This document shows positions 7,427 through 17,900 of a DNA stretch of 35,144 nt, one piece after another. Made by a program: the position numbers and the translations under genes. Numbering within the stretch: the first letter of the stretch is position 1; each line of letters begins with the position of its first letter. The notes below the pieces were generated by a model. That model worked only from the letters and a program-made list of their open reading frames with translations. It was not told the DNA's origin and did not search any database. The stretch comes from an uncultured Bacteroidia bacterium (GTDB lineage: Bacteria; Bacteroidota; Bacteroidia; JANWVE01), in assembly GCA_938028625.1 (NCBI GenBank), contig CALIZB010000022.1, positions 1 through 35,144 of the forward strand, in the 5' to 3' direction.

Positions 7427-8179
7427 TTACTGAACTACGATACTTTCAATTAAACTTTGATCTACAAGAATTCTTCCGCAATGTTCACAGAATATAATCT
7501 GTTTCATGAGACGTACTTCACTGCGACGCTGAGGAGGTACGGCATTAAAGCATCCACCGCAGGAATCCCGCTGAATAGGTACAACCACTAATCCGTTGCG
7601 CATATTTTCGCGTATGCGTTTGTAGCCATTAAGCAGGCGTGGCTCTACTTTTTCCTCAGCTTTTTTTCGGATTTCCATGTAATGGTTTTCTTCTTTTCTT
7701 GTACTTTCCAAAATCTGGCTTAATTCATTCTTTTTGACATTGAGTTCAGATTTTTTGGCTGAAATAAGTTTTTTGGTTTCATCTAAAAGTTTTTTATTCT
7801 CTTCTGCAGGAATTTTGCTATCTTTAATATGTTTTTCACAAACTTCTATCTCTAATTTCTGTAAATCTATTTCTTTACTGAGAGCATCATATTCACGGTT
7901 ATTTTTAACGTTAGATTGCTGTTTGGTGTATTTTTCTATTTTAGCCTTTGCTTCCTTGATAGTAATTTCATAATTTTTAACATCACTTTGCAGTTTGTGA
8001 AGGTTTTCTTCAATTTTTCTGAATCGGTTTTCTAACCCAATCAGTTCGTCTTCTAAATCTTTTACTTCATTAGGCAAATCTCCGCGGATTTTCTGAATTT
8101 CATCAATTTTAGTATCTATGGCTTGCAAATAAGCTAAATGTATGAGTTTTTGCTCTATGGGATTAACAGTTGTTTCCAT
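7427..8179 (-). CDS. Coiled-coil protein with C-terminal C4 zinc ribbon
   Basis: A 250-residue cytosolic protein. Residues 15-175 are rich in Lys/Glu heptads and should form a long antiparallel coiled coil. The C-terminus has a four-cysteine zinc ribbon (SCGGC ... FCEHCGRIL, about residues 207-236). This is the architecture of the CT398/DUF164 (zf-RING_7) family, for which RNA- or secretion-related roles have been suggested but not settled. A TAATTTTG -7 element lies on this strand at 8199-8206. The gene sits 38 bases after ispG and 20 bases before atpG. Confidence 0.85.
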   Translation of the reverse strand: METTVNPIEQKLIHLAYLQAIDTKIDEIQKIRGDLPNEVKDLEDELIGLENRFRKIEENLHKLQSDVKNYEITIKEAKAKIEKYTKQQSNVKNNREYDALSKEIDLQKLEIEVCEKHIKDSKIPAEENKKLLDETKKLISAKKSELNVKKNELSQILESTRKEENHYMEIRKKAEEKVEPRLLNGYKRIRENMRNGLVVVPIQRDSCGGCFNAVPPQRRSEVRLMKQIIFCEHCGRILVDQSLIESIVVQ

Positions 8180-8217
8180 TGTTTTACTGTAAGAAATGCA
8201 AAATTAGAAATATTTTT

Positions 8218-10218
8218 TTAACTACACAAATCTGCTTCTTGCCATCTTCCGTCCTCTTTGATAAGGTTAATCAATTCATCTAAGGCTTCATGTTCTAGCA
8301 CTCCTTTTTTTATCATTTCTTTACCTCTCCAGAGGGAAACTACGCCTATTCCTGTGCCTACATAACCATAATCTGCATCTGCCATTTCACCTGGTCCATT
8401 GACAATACAACCCATAACAGCAATTTTTACTCCTTTAAGGTGTTCCGTTTTAGCACGTATTTTTGCGGTTACTTCTTGTAAATTAAATAAGGTTCTACCA
8501 CAGGAAGGACAGGAAATATATTCTGTTTTAGTAATGCGGGTTCGCGCCGCCTGTAATACGTTAAAGGTAGTTTTTACACTATTTTTATTTACTGTTCCTG
8601 TAATAAAAATACCATCACATAAGCCGTCGGCTAATAAAGCACCGAGTTCACTGCCTATTTTTACTTGAAAAGTTTCTCTGTCTGTGTTGTCTTCATAGAT
8701 ATACCCAAATATAATAGGATTTTTTAATTCCAATTCCATTAACCTATGTACTACGCGGTGATAATATCTTGCATAATGATTAGATGTATCCTGCAAAAGT
8801 AAAACAGCATTGGGATAGTGTGATAGGATTGTAGTATATTCATTGTTCCAAAATATTTTACAATCAGTTATATTAAGAAAGAATATAGGATTTTTAAGCG
8901 GAGATATAGGTAAAACATGTTCATTTTCAGGAATAAATGGCAGTGGAGTGTTGAGAGATAAAAATTCATTCCATTGCAGTAAAGGATAACTGTTTTCCTG
9001 TTTCAGTCTGCGCCATGTAGAGTAATCATAAATAAATTTTACAGCCATAGGTGGAGTAAAAGTAAGAGGTTTTGTTCCAAGATAAACATAATCTACTGCC
9101 ATGTCTGCGGTGTTCCATTTATCTGAATTTTCATTATAGGTGTACCCTAATTCTTGCATTAAGACATGATTAAGAATAGATTGTGAAGTATCTGCTATTA
9201 CACGTGGAACATGAGCGTTCCCTATATTTTCTAATTCTGTAGTTTTTCTACGATTATAGGAATATGGAGTAATAAGGTATTTTTCAGGATATTGGGGGAT
9301 ACTTTTTTGCGGAGGATTATCTTGCAGAGATTTTGCAAACTGTACTAACTTTTTAGCAACAGGCATTTCAAATTCGGGGTCTTCTGTAAGCGATACACGA
9401 ATGGTGTCCCCGATACCTTCACTAAGCAATGTGCCTATACCTACGGCAGATTTTATTCTTCCGTCATCACCATCACCAGCTTCGGTAACGCCAAGGTGAA
9501 GCGGATAATTCCAACCTAATTCATCTATACGTTTAACCAGCAACCGATAGGCTTGTATCATTATCCAAGTATTGCTTGCTTTCATGGAAAGCACTACATT
9601 ATGGTAGTTATGGTCTACACATACTTGTAAAAATTCCATAGCAGATTCTACCATTCCTTCGGGAGTATCCCCATAGCGGCTTAAAATTCTATCTGATAAA
9701 GAACCATGATTTGTACCTATACGCATGGCTGTACCGTATTCTTTGCATATTTTTACCAAAGGCGAAAAACGTTGATAGATACGCTCTATTTCTGCCTGAT
9801 ATTCAGCATCTGTATATTCCAGAACCTCAAATTTTTTCTTGTCTGCATAATTTCCGGGATTAATGCGTACTTTTTCCACAATTCTTGCGGCAAGTTCAGC
9901 GGCATTTGGAGTAAAGTGAATATCTGCAATAAGCGGGGTGTTGTACCCGCGTTTTTTTAATTCGGATTTGATATTTTTAAGATTTTCAGCTTCTTTAAGA
10001 CTTGGTGCTGTAATGCGAACATATTCACATCCTGCTTCAATCATACGAATACTTTGTTCTACGGTAGCTTGGGTATCCATAGTATCTGTGGTAGTCATAG
10101 ATTGTACGCGTATGGGATATTCTCCCCCGAGAGGAACATCACCAATGTACACTACACGAGATTTTCTACGCTTATATTGGGTTGAAGCCGCATGCGGAAG
10201 GGAATTTGCGTTTGTCAT
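8218..10218 (-). CDS. ispG: (E)-4-hydroxy-3-methylbut-2-enyl-diphosphate synthase, long form
   Basis: The penultimate enzyme of the MEP isoprenoid pathway, reducing MEcPP to HMBPP with a 4Fe-4S cluster. The N-terminal TIM barrel begins at VYIGDVPLGGEYPIRVQSM. The C-terminal cluster domain has Cys570 and Cys573 (CPSCGR), Cys604 (MGCIVNGPGE) and Glu611. At 666 residues it has the extra domain (about residues 290-540) found in Bacteroidota, chlamydial and plant enzymes; shorter bacterial forms lack it. The track begins at a GTG at 10236, but that codon lies inside a TACTTTTG -7 element, so the ATG at 10218 is the better start. Confidence 0.96.
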   Translation of the reverse strand: MTNANSLPHAASTQYKRRKSRVVYIGDVPLGGEYPIRVQSMTTTDTMDTQATVEQSIRMIEAGCEYVRITAPSLKEAENLKNIKSELKKRGYNTPLIADIHFTPNAAELAARIVEKVRINPGNYADKKKFEVLEYTDAEYQAEIERIYQRFSPLVKICKEYGTAMRIGTNHGSLSDRILSRYGDTPEGMVESAMEFLQVCVDHNYHNVVLSMKASNTWIMIQAYRLLVKRIDELGWNYPLHLGVTEAGDGDDGRIKSAVGIGTLLSEGIGDTIRVSLTEDPEFEMPVAKKLVQFAKSLQDNPPQKSIPQYPEKYLITPYSYNRRKTTELENIGNAHVPRVIADTSQSILNHVLMQELGYTYNENSDKWNTADMAVDYVYLGTKPLTFTPPMAVKFIYDYSTWRRLKQENSYPLLQWNEFLSLNTPLPFIPENEHVLPISPLKNPIFFLNITDCKIFWNNEYTTILSHYPNAVLLLQDTSNHYARYYHRVVHRLMELELKNPIIFGYIYEDNTDRETFQVKIGSELGALLADGLCDGIFITGTVNKNSVKTTFNVLQAARTRITKTEYISCPSCGRTLFNLQEVTAKIRAKTEHLKGVKIAVMGCIVNGPGEMADADYGYVGTGIGVVSLWRGKEMIKKGVLEHEALDELINLIKEDGRWQEADLCS

Positions 10219-10235
10219 ACTACACGTTTGAAACA

Positions 10236-10243
10236 CAAAAGTA
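10236..10243 (-). promoter_or_regulatory. -7 promoter element of ispG
   Basis: The minus strand reads TACTTTTG, a consensus -7 box, 17 bases before the ATG at 10218. It overlaps the upstream GTG and therefore decides the start. A TTG lies 12 bases further upstream, which is not the usual spacing. Confidence 0.5.
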
Positions 10244-10310
10244 CATTTGAAAGTGCAATATCAGGTATATTTTATGAAAATTTACAATTTTATCATGGAT
10301 TAGAATAACA

Positions 10311-10351
10311 AAAAAAATTATCGGCTGATTTTGTAGTAAAACCAGCCGATA
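10311..10351 (-). terminator. Intrinsic terminator of the respiratory operon
   Basis: TATCGGCTG and CAGCCGATA form a perfect nine-pair stem around a 15-base loop. On the minus strand the stem is followed by ATTTTTTT. It lies 24 bases past the last gene of the respiratory operon, exactly where that transcript should end. Confidence 0.85.
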
Positions 10352-10374
10352 GTATTAAAAAGAGCATTCAAGAG

Positions 10375-12360
10375 CTATTTTTTAGGTTCTTCCTTTTTAG
10401 GTTCTTCATTTTCGTTAGGTTTAACGGCTTCTTTTTTGCCTTTACCTTTCAAAAACTCTTCTTTTTTCTTTTTCTCCATTTCTCTATCACGTACATACAG
10501 TCTGTATAGACGTTCTCTTTCATTGAAGTTGGTATAGTCAGGGTTTATGCCTATCATACCGTCATAGTTGTAATGTAGAGTGTTGGCAGAATTCTTTTCT
10601 GCAAGGGACTGCACATAATGAATAAGATACCATTTGTATAGCTGTGCGCGGTTTGTCTTTTCGTATTCAGGAAGAGAGTCAAACTGTTTTTTAGTGGGGA
10701 GTTTTTCTAAAAATCCTTTGACAAGTTCTACATCTTCTTTGGAGAACATTGCTTTACCTTGATTATTCACTGCAGTTGCAAAAGAGTTCAGGAACTCATC
10801 AGAAAGAATACTCTTTGTAATTACCATGAAGTTTGCATCAGCATATACAGGCATAGGGCCACCTGCGATACCTGCGGTTAAATGTCTATACAATGACCAT
10901 GAGTCTCCACCACCTTTGAATATACCATTGTTATAGTTAGCGATTTTGAGTTTTCCGCCCCATGCATCTAAACTTGCATGAAAGCTATATTGGTCTGCGG
11001 CTGAACCGTCTGCATGTCCTGCACCGCCATGACACTGCCAGCACTGCTGAATGATATACACGGCACGTCCCATTTTTTCAGTTTCGCGTGTGCGAGCAGG
11101 TTCATTTTCAGGTACAATAACCTTTTTACCTGGTTTTTCTTTGGCATAACGGGGTGAGAAAGTTTTAATATAATCAATTACATACCATTTGTCTACATCT
11201 GTCATTTTGTAGCCTACGGTATGGTCATGCCATGAAGGCATAGATGAACCTGCAAGACCTTTAACCAAACTGCGATAAATATCCCAATCTAATGGTAAAG
11301 AAGAGGCATCAGTAGAGCGAAATTTATAGATACCTTGTTCAAAATAGCGAGCTTTGGGTTTTAAGAATGGGTCTGCGGGTCCGTTAAAGTAAACCATGAA
11401 TTCGCCTTTACTTTTGTTTTTCTTCATTTGAAGCGTATCCCACCATTCTTTTGGTCTTGGAAGCATACCACGATATTTGAAATAAATGTTTTCTACATTA
11501 GGCATGAATATAGCCTGCTTAAACCATGAAAAATCAAACTTCTGGATATTCACTTCTAATTGTTTTAACTTAGTTTCACTCACATACATATCTATATCGC
11601 GGAGATAGTATTGTGCATCTAACTTGCGCCCTTTGTTGTTAGGGTCTGGTTCTACATCAGCTACTTTATCTGCAATTACCATTCTGCCATGACAACCTGA
11701 GCATTTGTTTTCAAAGATAACTTTACCTTTCGCAATTCTTACGCTGATAGGTTCGGAAGTAATAGCTGTGGGAGTAGCTATTTCTGTACCTGTGGGGACA
11801 TTGTAGTTTCTCCACTCACCGATGTCTTTACCTAATCTTTGCATGTAGGCAAGCAACGCCGCACCGTCGGCGTTCATTTTAGGCACACGTTCTCCGTCTG
11901 CATTAAGTTCTGTACCTTCAAACAGCCATGTAAAAGAAGGCATTAAACTTTGAGGTACAGTATAACGAGGATTATAGAAGTGTGCAATATGCCAATCATC
12001 AGTTCTTTTGCCGCCTTCACGTGTCAAATCTGGTCCGATACGGCGAGTACCAAACGTATGAGGTCTATCAAAAGCATACTCCCCTTCTTGCGATACAGGT
12101 CCGTAGTAGGCATTTTCATTGATAGTAGGGCGTACAAACTGAGAATGACAGTACCAACATCCTTCCCGCAGATAGACCTTACGACCTCTTGCTTCTAATT
12201 CTGTATAAGGATGAGCATAGACCTTTTCACCTTTGTAGTTAATAAGTTCATCAGTTTGAGTACCTTTTAAAAACATAGGTAAAATCAACTGTATTCCTAC
12301 TGCAAGCAAGAAAAAGCCTACGCCACCTACTAATGCTATTGTTTTAAGTCTTTCTAACAT
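10375..12360 (-). CDS. ccoO: CcoO-like cbb3 oxidase subunit fused to two further cytochrome c domains
   Basis: Membrane-anchored c-type cytochrome that should pass electrons to the oxidase catalytic subunit. Residues 8-31 are a transmembrane anchor. Residues 55-180 match CcoO/FixO: REGCWYCHSQFVRPT (haem motif 68-72), RRIGPDLTREGG, and the Met ligand in QSLMPSF. Two extra class-I cytochrome c domains follow, with CSGCH at 220-224 (later SSMPSW) and CWQCH at 440-444 (later GGPMPV). The middle domain has an insertion of about 100 residues without recognised motifs. The tail is very rich in Lys and Glu. There is no second membrane anchor. Three haems in one chain equals the CcoO plus CcoP total, and no separate ccoP is present. 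It is the last gene of the operon, 29 bases after ccoN. Confidence 0.88.
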   Translation of the reverse strand: MLERLKTIALVGGVGFFLLAVGIQLILPMFLKGTQTDELINYKGEKVYAHPYTELEARGRKVYLREGCWYCHSQFVRPTINENAYYGPVSQEGEYAFDRPHTFGTRRIGPDLTREGGKRTDDWHIAHFYNPRYTVPQSLMPSFTWLFEGTELNADGERVPKMNADGAALLAYMQRLGKDIGEWRNYNVPTGTEIATPTAITSEPISVRIAKGKVIFENKCSGCHGRMVIADKVADVEPDPNNKGRKLDAQYYLRDIDMYVSETKLKQLEVNIQKFDFSWFKQAIFMPNVENIYFKYRGMLPRPKEWWDTLQMKKNKSKGEFMVYFNGPADPFLKPKARYFEQGIYKFRSTDASSLPLDWDIYRSLVKGLAGSSMPSWHDHTVGYKMTDVDKWYVIDYIKTFSPRYAKEKPGKKVIVPENEPARTRETEKMGRAVYIIQQCWQCHGGAGHADGSAADQYSFHASLDAWGGKLKIANYNNGIFKGGGDSWSLYRHLTAGIAGGPMPVYADANFMVITKSILSDEFLNSFATAVNNQGKAMFSKEDVELVKGFLEKLPTKKQFDSLPEYEKTNRAQLYKWYLIHYVQSLAEKNSANTLHYNYDGMIGINPDYTNFNERERLYRLYVRDREMEKKKKEEFLKGKGKKEAVKPNENEEPKKEEPKK

Positions 12361-12389
12361 AAATCTTTTCTATTTAGCTTTTATTTACC

Positions 12390-13907
12390 TTATTTTTGTA
12401 TAGTTTGTTTTAGTTCAAGTAAATCTTCTATCTCCTTGGTACGTTGTTTAGGCTCTATGAAGTCATCAGTAGGATTAGAAACTTTCTGACCTTTAACAAC
12501 TGTGAGCACAATATTAATAGCATAAAGTATCTGACTAACATCAGAAAGCCAACCAAAGAAAGTTCTCATTTCCCAGAAATGAACCATAGCAAACATAGAG
12601 TCTACAAAATCAATACCTGATGCCCACATCTGACCTTGTAAAGGACCTTGGAAAGTAAGTACTGCAAGCATACCTGTTAAGCCAATTACAGTAAGCCACC
12701 AGTGCCAATCTGCAAGTGCTTTGCTGTATAAGCGTCTGCCTGTAATACGAGGAATAACATAGTATCCTCCTGCGGAGATAAATAGAATAAAAGCACCGTA
12801 GGTAGCCATGTGTGCATGCCCTACCACAAAGTCTGTAAAGTGTGTTAAATCTTGCACAGCACGAAAAGCCTCTAATGAACCTTGTAGAGAACCTAAGAAG
12901 TACCAAAACGCGCCGAGCAATAGAAATCTAACTGCATGATTTTGATTGAATCTTTTCCAGTTACCTGTCATAGTACCGTAGAAATTTTGCGTTACAGTAA
13001 GTACAGGCACCATAAGTAACCATGAGGTGGCAATTGCCACGTCTTGTACCCAAATAGGAAGGGGTGCATATAAATAGTGATGCGCACCTACAAATGGATA
13101 TACTAATGCAATTGTCCAAAATCCTATCAGAGAAAGTTTATGACTATACAGTGGTCTTTGTGCTGTAAGAGGTAGAAAATAATAAATAGTAGCAATACCA
13201 CCAGGAGTAATAAGAAGCCCTACGGTATAATGTAAATAAGCACCATGCAGGTTCATGTTATCTATACCTGTAGTAAAATTTGGAATAATCACATAACCTA
13301 GCACAAGGTTCATAGATGCCCATATCACACACACGGATAGATACCATAGCGTTACATACATTTTCTCTTCTTTACGAGTAATAATAGTAGTTAATACTGT
13401 TACAGCAAACATTACAAATGCTACAAATAGAGGAATAGATGCGTAAGGACCTAAATCTGCTACTTCAATGCCTGTGTTATCTCCTATCATTACAGAAATA
13501 AAACCAACAATTAAAGCTAAATTCCATAGGATAAAAATACCCCAGCCCATTCTTGGTCCGAATGCCATACGTCTCCCTGTGAGTTTGGGTACCATGTAGT
13601 AAGCTAAACCCATAAGGAACGTACCAAAGCCTGCTAGTGCCATACCAGAGGTATGTACAGCACGAAATCTGCCAAAGTGCGTCCACATAGAGTGTCCGAA
13701 CCAAGGCGCATGAAACTTCATAGCTAAGAACCAGCCCGCCGCTTGCACAATTCCCAGCCATACTGCGGCAGTAACCACAAAAGCAAGCACTATAGGTCCG
13801 TCTATCAGTTTTACCTGAGGTAAATCCGCAAATACTGACGAGAGTGTGCCTGAGTTTGTTTTCTGCTCTTTGATATCTGTTTTAATAAATGCTTTTACTG
13901 TACTCAT
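12390..13907 (-). CDS. ccoN: C-family (cbb3-type) haem-copper oxidase catalytic subunit
   Basis: Reduces O2 to water at a haem b3-CuB centre and pumps protons. The 505 residues form about twelve membrane helices. Ligands can be placed: His85 (low-spin haem, AVHTSG), His226 and His276-His277 (CuB, YLHYTVG and VGAHHYLY), His364 and His366 (VGHAHMATYG) for the two b haems. Tyr270, six residues before the His pair (ALVYPFVGAHH), matches the cross-linked tyrosine of C-family oxygen reductases, and nitric oxide reductases lack it. Around His226 the usual WWYGHNAVG is replaced by GAYLHYTVG, so this is a divergent member. The partner subunit gene is immediately downstream. Confidence 0.92.
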   Translation of the reverse strand: MSTVKAFIKTDIKEQKTNSGTLSSVFADLPQVKLIDGPIVLAFVVTAAVWLGIVQAAGWFLAMKFHAPWFGHSMWTHFGRFRAVHTSGMALAGFGTFLMGLAYYMVPKLTGRRMAFGPRMGWGIFILWNLALIVGFISVMIGDNTGIEVADLGPYASIPLFVAFVMFAVTVLTTIITRKEEKMYVTLWYLSVCVIWASMNLVLGYVIIPNFTTGIDNMNLHGAYLHYTVGLLITPGGIATIYYFLPLTAQRPLYSHKLSLIGFWTIALVYPFVGAHHYLYAPLPIWVQDVAIATSWLLMVPVLTVTQNFYGTMTGNWKRFNQNHAVRFLLLGAFWYFLGSLQGSLEAFRAVQDLTHFTDFVVGHAHMATYGAFILFISAGGYYVIPRITGRRLYSKALADWHWWLTVIGLTGMLAVLTFQGPLQGQMWASGIDFVDSMFAMVHFWEMRTFFGWLSDVSQILYAINIVLTVVKGQKVSNPTDDFIEPKQRTKEIEDLLELKQTIQK

Positions 13908-13931
13908 AATGAAATAATAAATTTTTGTTTC

Positions 13932-14852
13932 TTATCTGCCTGCAATTTCAAAGTTTAACTCTGTTTTAGCGCCTGGTTTAATTTCAATTTCTTTCTCTAC
14001 TACATAAGGAGGCTCAAAAGTATAAGAATAATCTCCATTATCTTTTTTCTCTTTACTAGCAATTTTATAGCCTTCATGCCATGCACGAATTTTATATTTA
14101 CCAGGAGGAATATCTTTGATTTCAAAGTTTCCGTTATTGTCTGTAAGTGCATTGTAAGGGTGATTTACACCAATAAAATAAGCATTCATCCAAGTGTGTC
14201 CTGCATCACATACCATAGGGAAAATACCAGTTTGAGTAATTTCTTTTACAATTTCCTGGTCTTTCAAAGGCATAGCTTCATTAAATAAGTTATTGGACTT
14301 TCCTTCGTCTGAATAGGCATGTACGTTATGTAGAATAGGGTCGCTATTTTTAAGTTTAGCTTTTGCACCTACAGTTACCAACTGAATGTGAGGATTGTAA
14401 AAACAACCTTTCTGGTCAAGCACAACGTCTTTTTTCTCAGGCGCTTTACCTTTGGAAATATTCACGATAGAAATCCATGTATTTGCTAGACCGTTGCCAG
14501 GACCTACCACAATTCTGTCTGATTTAATTTTTCCACCTTTGACACCACATTTGTCTGCGTCTTTAACTACTACAAAATCTTCTACAGAAGGATCACCCTT
14601 AAAGGTAACTTTACCCGAGAGTGAACCACCATTTTTAACTTCTTCAATGGTATAGTCCCCAGCTACAATTTCAGTAGTACCTCCATCGCCGCCTGTATTT
14701 TCTGAACCACCTTTTTTCTCACCCTTATTTTCTAATGCTGTTTTAAGAGAATCTGCGTTACCTGTAACCAGAGGTTCTCTTACTGTTTTGCTTTTACAAG
14801 CAACAAGACTAACTAAACTAACTGCGATTGCGAAATTGATTATATTTTTCAT
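13932..14852 (-). CDS. Lipoprotein cupredoxin with carboxypeptidase-regulatory-like domain
   Basis: A secreted 306-residue lipoprotein (lipobox SLVAC, Cys19) with a Gly/Glu-rich linker. The central domain looks like a type-1 copper fold: a His in SDPILHNVHAYS, and Cys, His and Met closely spaced in PMVCDAGHTWMNAYF, the classical ligand order His...Cys...His...Met. The last 100 residues hold a beta-sandwich of the carboxypeptidase-regulatory type (NNGNFEIKDIPPGKYKIRAWHEG). Lying between the octahaem cytochrome and the oxidase genes, it is a good candidate for a copper electron carrier or a periplasmic link; this is inference. The ATG at 14852 is chosen over the TTG at 14864. Gaps to its neighbours are 85 and 24 bases. 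Confidence 0.8.
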   Translation of the reverse strand: MKNIINFAIAVSLVSLVACKSKTVREPLVTGNADSLKTALENKGEKKGGSENTGGDGGTTEIVAGDYTIEEVKNGGSLSGKVTFKGDPSVEDFVVVKDADKCGVKGGKIKSDRIVVGPGNGLANTWISIVNISKGKAPEKKDVVLDQKGCFYNPHIQLVTVGAKAKLKNSDPILHNVHAYSDEGKSNNLFNEAMPLKDQEIVKEITQTGIFPMVCDAGHTWMNAYFIGVNHPYNALTDNNGNFEIKDIPPGKYKIRAWHEGYKIASKEKKDNGDYSYTFEPPYVVEKEIEIKPGAKTELNFEIAGR

Positions 14853-14937
14853 GTTTAATAACAAAAATTGATTTTACATTGCTTCATTTATGTTTCACTG
14901 AACGGGCAGAAGCGTACCCGCTCAGTGCTTTTATATA

Positions 14938-17900
14938 CTATCGGTTACGTTTATTCGGTTGTTTTTTAGGCTGAGAATTTTTATCATTAGCTTTAGCCAT
15001 ATCAGCGTTATTCATATAGAACAAATAGTCTCTGATAGCTTCACCTTGATATCTTGCCATAGCTTTTTGGTCCATTCCGAGTTTTGCGAGATTACTGTCT
15101 GGTACAGCTGTCATGGTATACCCTTCGCCGAAATAATTAGGCATATTTACACCAGGCATGAGACTTGCGGGCCAACCTATCCATTCGTAGATATATTGTG
15201 GCTTTAAGCGTTCGTAAGCCATGCCTAAGTTAGGGGCAAGTTTTCCTGCTTTGGTTTGTTCTTCCATAGAAGGTCCGTTGATGTAATGACAACTTACACA
15301 CTGGAATTTCTCAAAGAGCGCTTTACCCATAGCGACTTTCTCAGGAGTAGTCTGTACATTTTTGTAGTTTTCATAGTTTACGTGTTTTTTCTTGATAGCA
15401 AGGAAGTAGCGAAGCGCGTAACCCCATTCTTCGTCAGAGTGTTGGAAAGAAGGCATACGTACCTTAATCCAGGGTCTTATCCCATGTCCATCAAGTTTTG
15501 GATTATTAAAGAATTTGAGCAACCAGTCTTCCTGTGTTTTGATACCTTGATGCGTTAATAGAGGAGGTCTGTTAGCGGGTTCAGTGATTTGTTGGTGAAT
15601 ATAAGCTCCTTTGTAATCCTCAATCTGATGACAGCCGATACAGTTGTTATCTCTTACGAAATACTGACCTGCATCATAATTGGCAGTAAGGTCATCATAA
15701 TGAGGCTGGTACTGTGGGCTAACCTTACGGTTTGTCCAACCCTTGATAGCCACAGCAATAGCTTCTACTTCTGTTTCATTAAGACCAAAGTTAGGCATCA
15801 TAAGTGGAATACGGTTTGTAGAATACTGTCTTGGGTCACGTATTTTACCTTTAATCCAGCCTTCCCAAGTGTGTCCTACATTATAGTGGTCTCCACGTAC
15901 TGTGTTTCCAAAGTCAAACTCGTGAGAAGTTTTATCTGCTTCTTCGGTTAGAGATACGCTTACGTTAGTGAGCTTGTTAATGTCTTCACGGATATTGTGG
16001 CATCCATAACAACCCAGCATTTTAACCATTTTCTCGCCGTTAGCAATGTTGTTAGCGTCTTTTAATGCCGCCATATCCACAGGCTTGAATTTTTGTTTAT
16101 CAGACTTTTTGAGCGTCATTAAATACGCTGTAATATCTGATGCTTCTTGCTCTGTTAAGCGCAAACTTGGCATTTTAGTTTCAGAATAATAATGTTTTGG
16201 ATTGATTAACCAATCAAATAACCAGTCCTCATTTACTTTTGTACCCACTTTGTTTAGGTTAGGTCCAAAGCCTGCACCTTCACGTAAAGCAGGAGTTTTG
16301 GAGATAGCCGCCCAGTCCACTTTGTCTACACTGTGGCAACCTGTACAACCAATTTGAAGCGTTAGAGATTTTCCGTTAGCTACATCGCCTTTACCAGGAT
16401 ATTTAAGCGGTTTGTAAGTGGTGTCTTTATCTGTTAAACTGCTAAGAAATGCGGTGATATTACGTGCATCTATTTCTTCCAGATAGAAATTAGGCATTTT
16501 GGTGTGGGGATAAAAATCCTTCGGATTAAGTAACCAGTTGTACACAAATTCAGGGTTATCTTTTTTCATTACATAGGCAAGGCTTGGACCCACTTTGCGT
16601 ACAGGATATTTTTCCTGATTAGGAAGTGCATGGCATCCGTTACAACCAAGGTCAAATACGAGTTTTTTACCAAGGGAAACCGTTTCACCCATAGGTAGGT
16701 TAATTGCTGTGCTATGACAGCTCTGACACCCTGATTCTACAAATTTACCTTGTACCAAAGGTCTTTCCCAATGATGGTCATAGTCAGGTTCTCCGTGGCG
16801 AGAGTGTGCATGAGAGGCTTTCAAAGCTCTACCCTGACCTGCATGGCAGCTGGTACAACCTATTTTCTCAATATTGTGTACCTTCATAATTTCAGGACTG
16901 TGATATTGCAAGGGGTCTTTACGGATAGCGAGTTTATTACCGGATACTTTCACTTTACCTTTGTTATGTTTAGCTACTTCTTCAAGGATTTTTTTCTGTT
17001 CTTCGGGTTTTTTGGCTTTGTATTCATCTGAACTTACTTCTGTGTGGAACTTCCAGTGCATTTCGGCAAACTCTTCATAAGTAACTTCCTTAAATTGACC
17101 TTTATAGTATTTTTCGCTGAATAAAGAGTCATTCCAAGCGGCATGACAACTTTGGCAACGGTCTACGTCCATGTTGTACTCTCCGAAGTTATTGGTGCTG
17201 TAGTTACGCATAATTACCTGATGCACCTTTACTTTTTTCTCATTATAGGCTTTTTTGGCAGTTTCTATGGCTACTAATTTGCCTTTCAGGCTTTCAATCT
17301 TGGCGTCAAGTTCATTGATGATTTTTTCGTACTTATCTAACTCTGCTTTTTTTTCATCACGTTTTTTGCGTGTTTCTTCTACCTGTTTGGTCTTGCCTTC
17401 TATCTGAACTTTATAGTTATCTAATTTAGCCTTAATTTTATTGGCTGTACCAAAATCATTCTTTTTAAGCGCTTCGGTATATACGTAGTAATCCTGAGAG
17501 TCATAAGCCTTGATATCTGCCAGTTCTTTGCTAAATTCACGCAACTGGGTAGCTAATTTGAAATAGTCATCTGAAAGTTTTACATACGCAGGATATTTGC
17601 GCAAAGAGTCTTTAGCACGGGCTTTTGCACTTTCTAACTCTGCTAATCTTTTACGAAATGCTTCACCGTTTTTGATTTCTACAGCGTTACGAAGAGAGTC
17701 TGCAATTTTTAATCCTGTGGCTTTGTATTCGTTTGTCCACTTTTTCCATGGACGACGTTCTCTACCTGAAAATTCATTAAAAGCCGCGTAAACAGTAGAT
17801 AAAAAAAGTAAACCTGAGAAAAGCATGTATACTGTAGCATAATTACGCGTTTCTACAGGGTCCTTGGCAAGTCCACGGATATTACGCCAGCTCATTTCCT

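Noticed and set aside
12390-13907. Nitric oxide reductase NorB
   Set aside because: The active-site tyrosine of C-family oxidases is present six residues before the His pair, and NorB-type glutamates near the CuB ligands are not seen.
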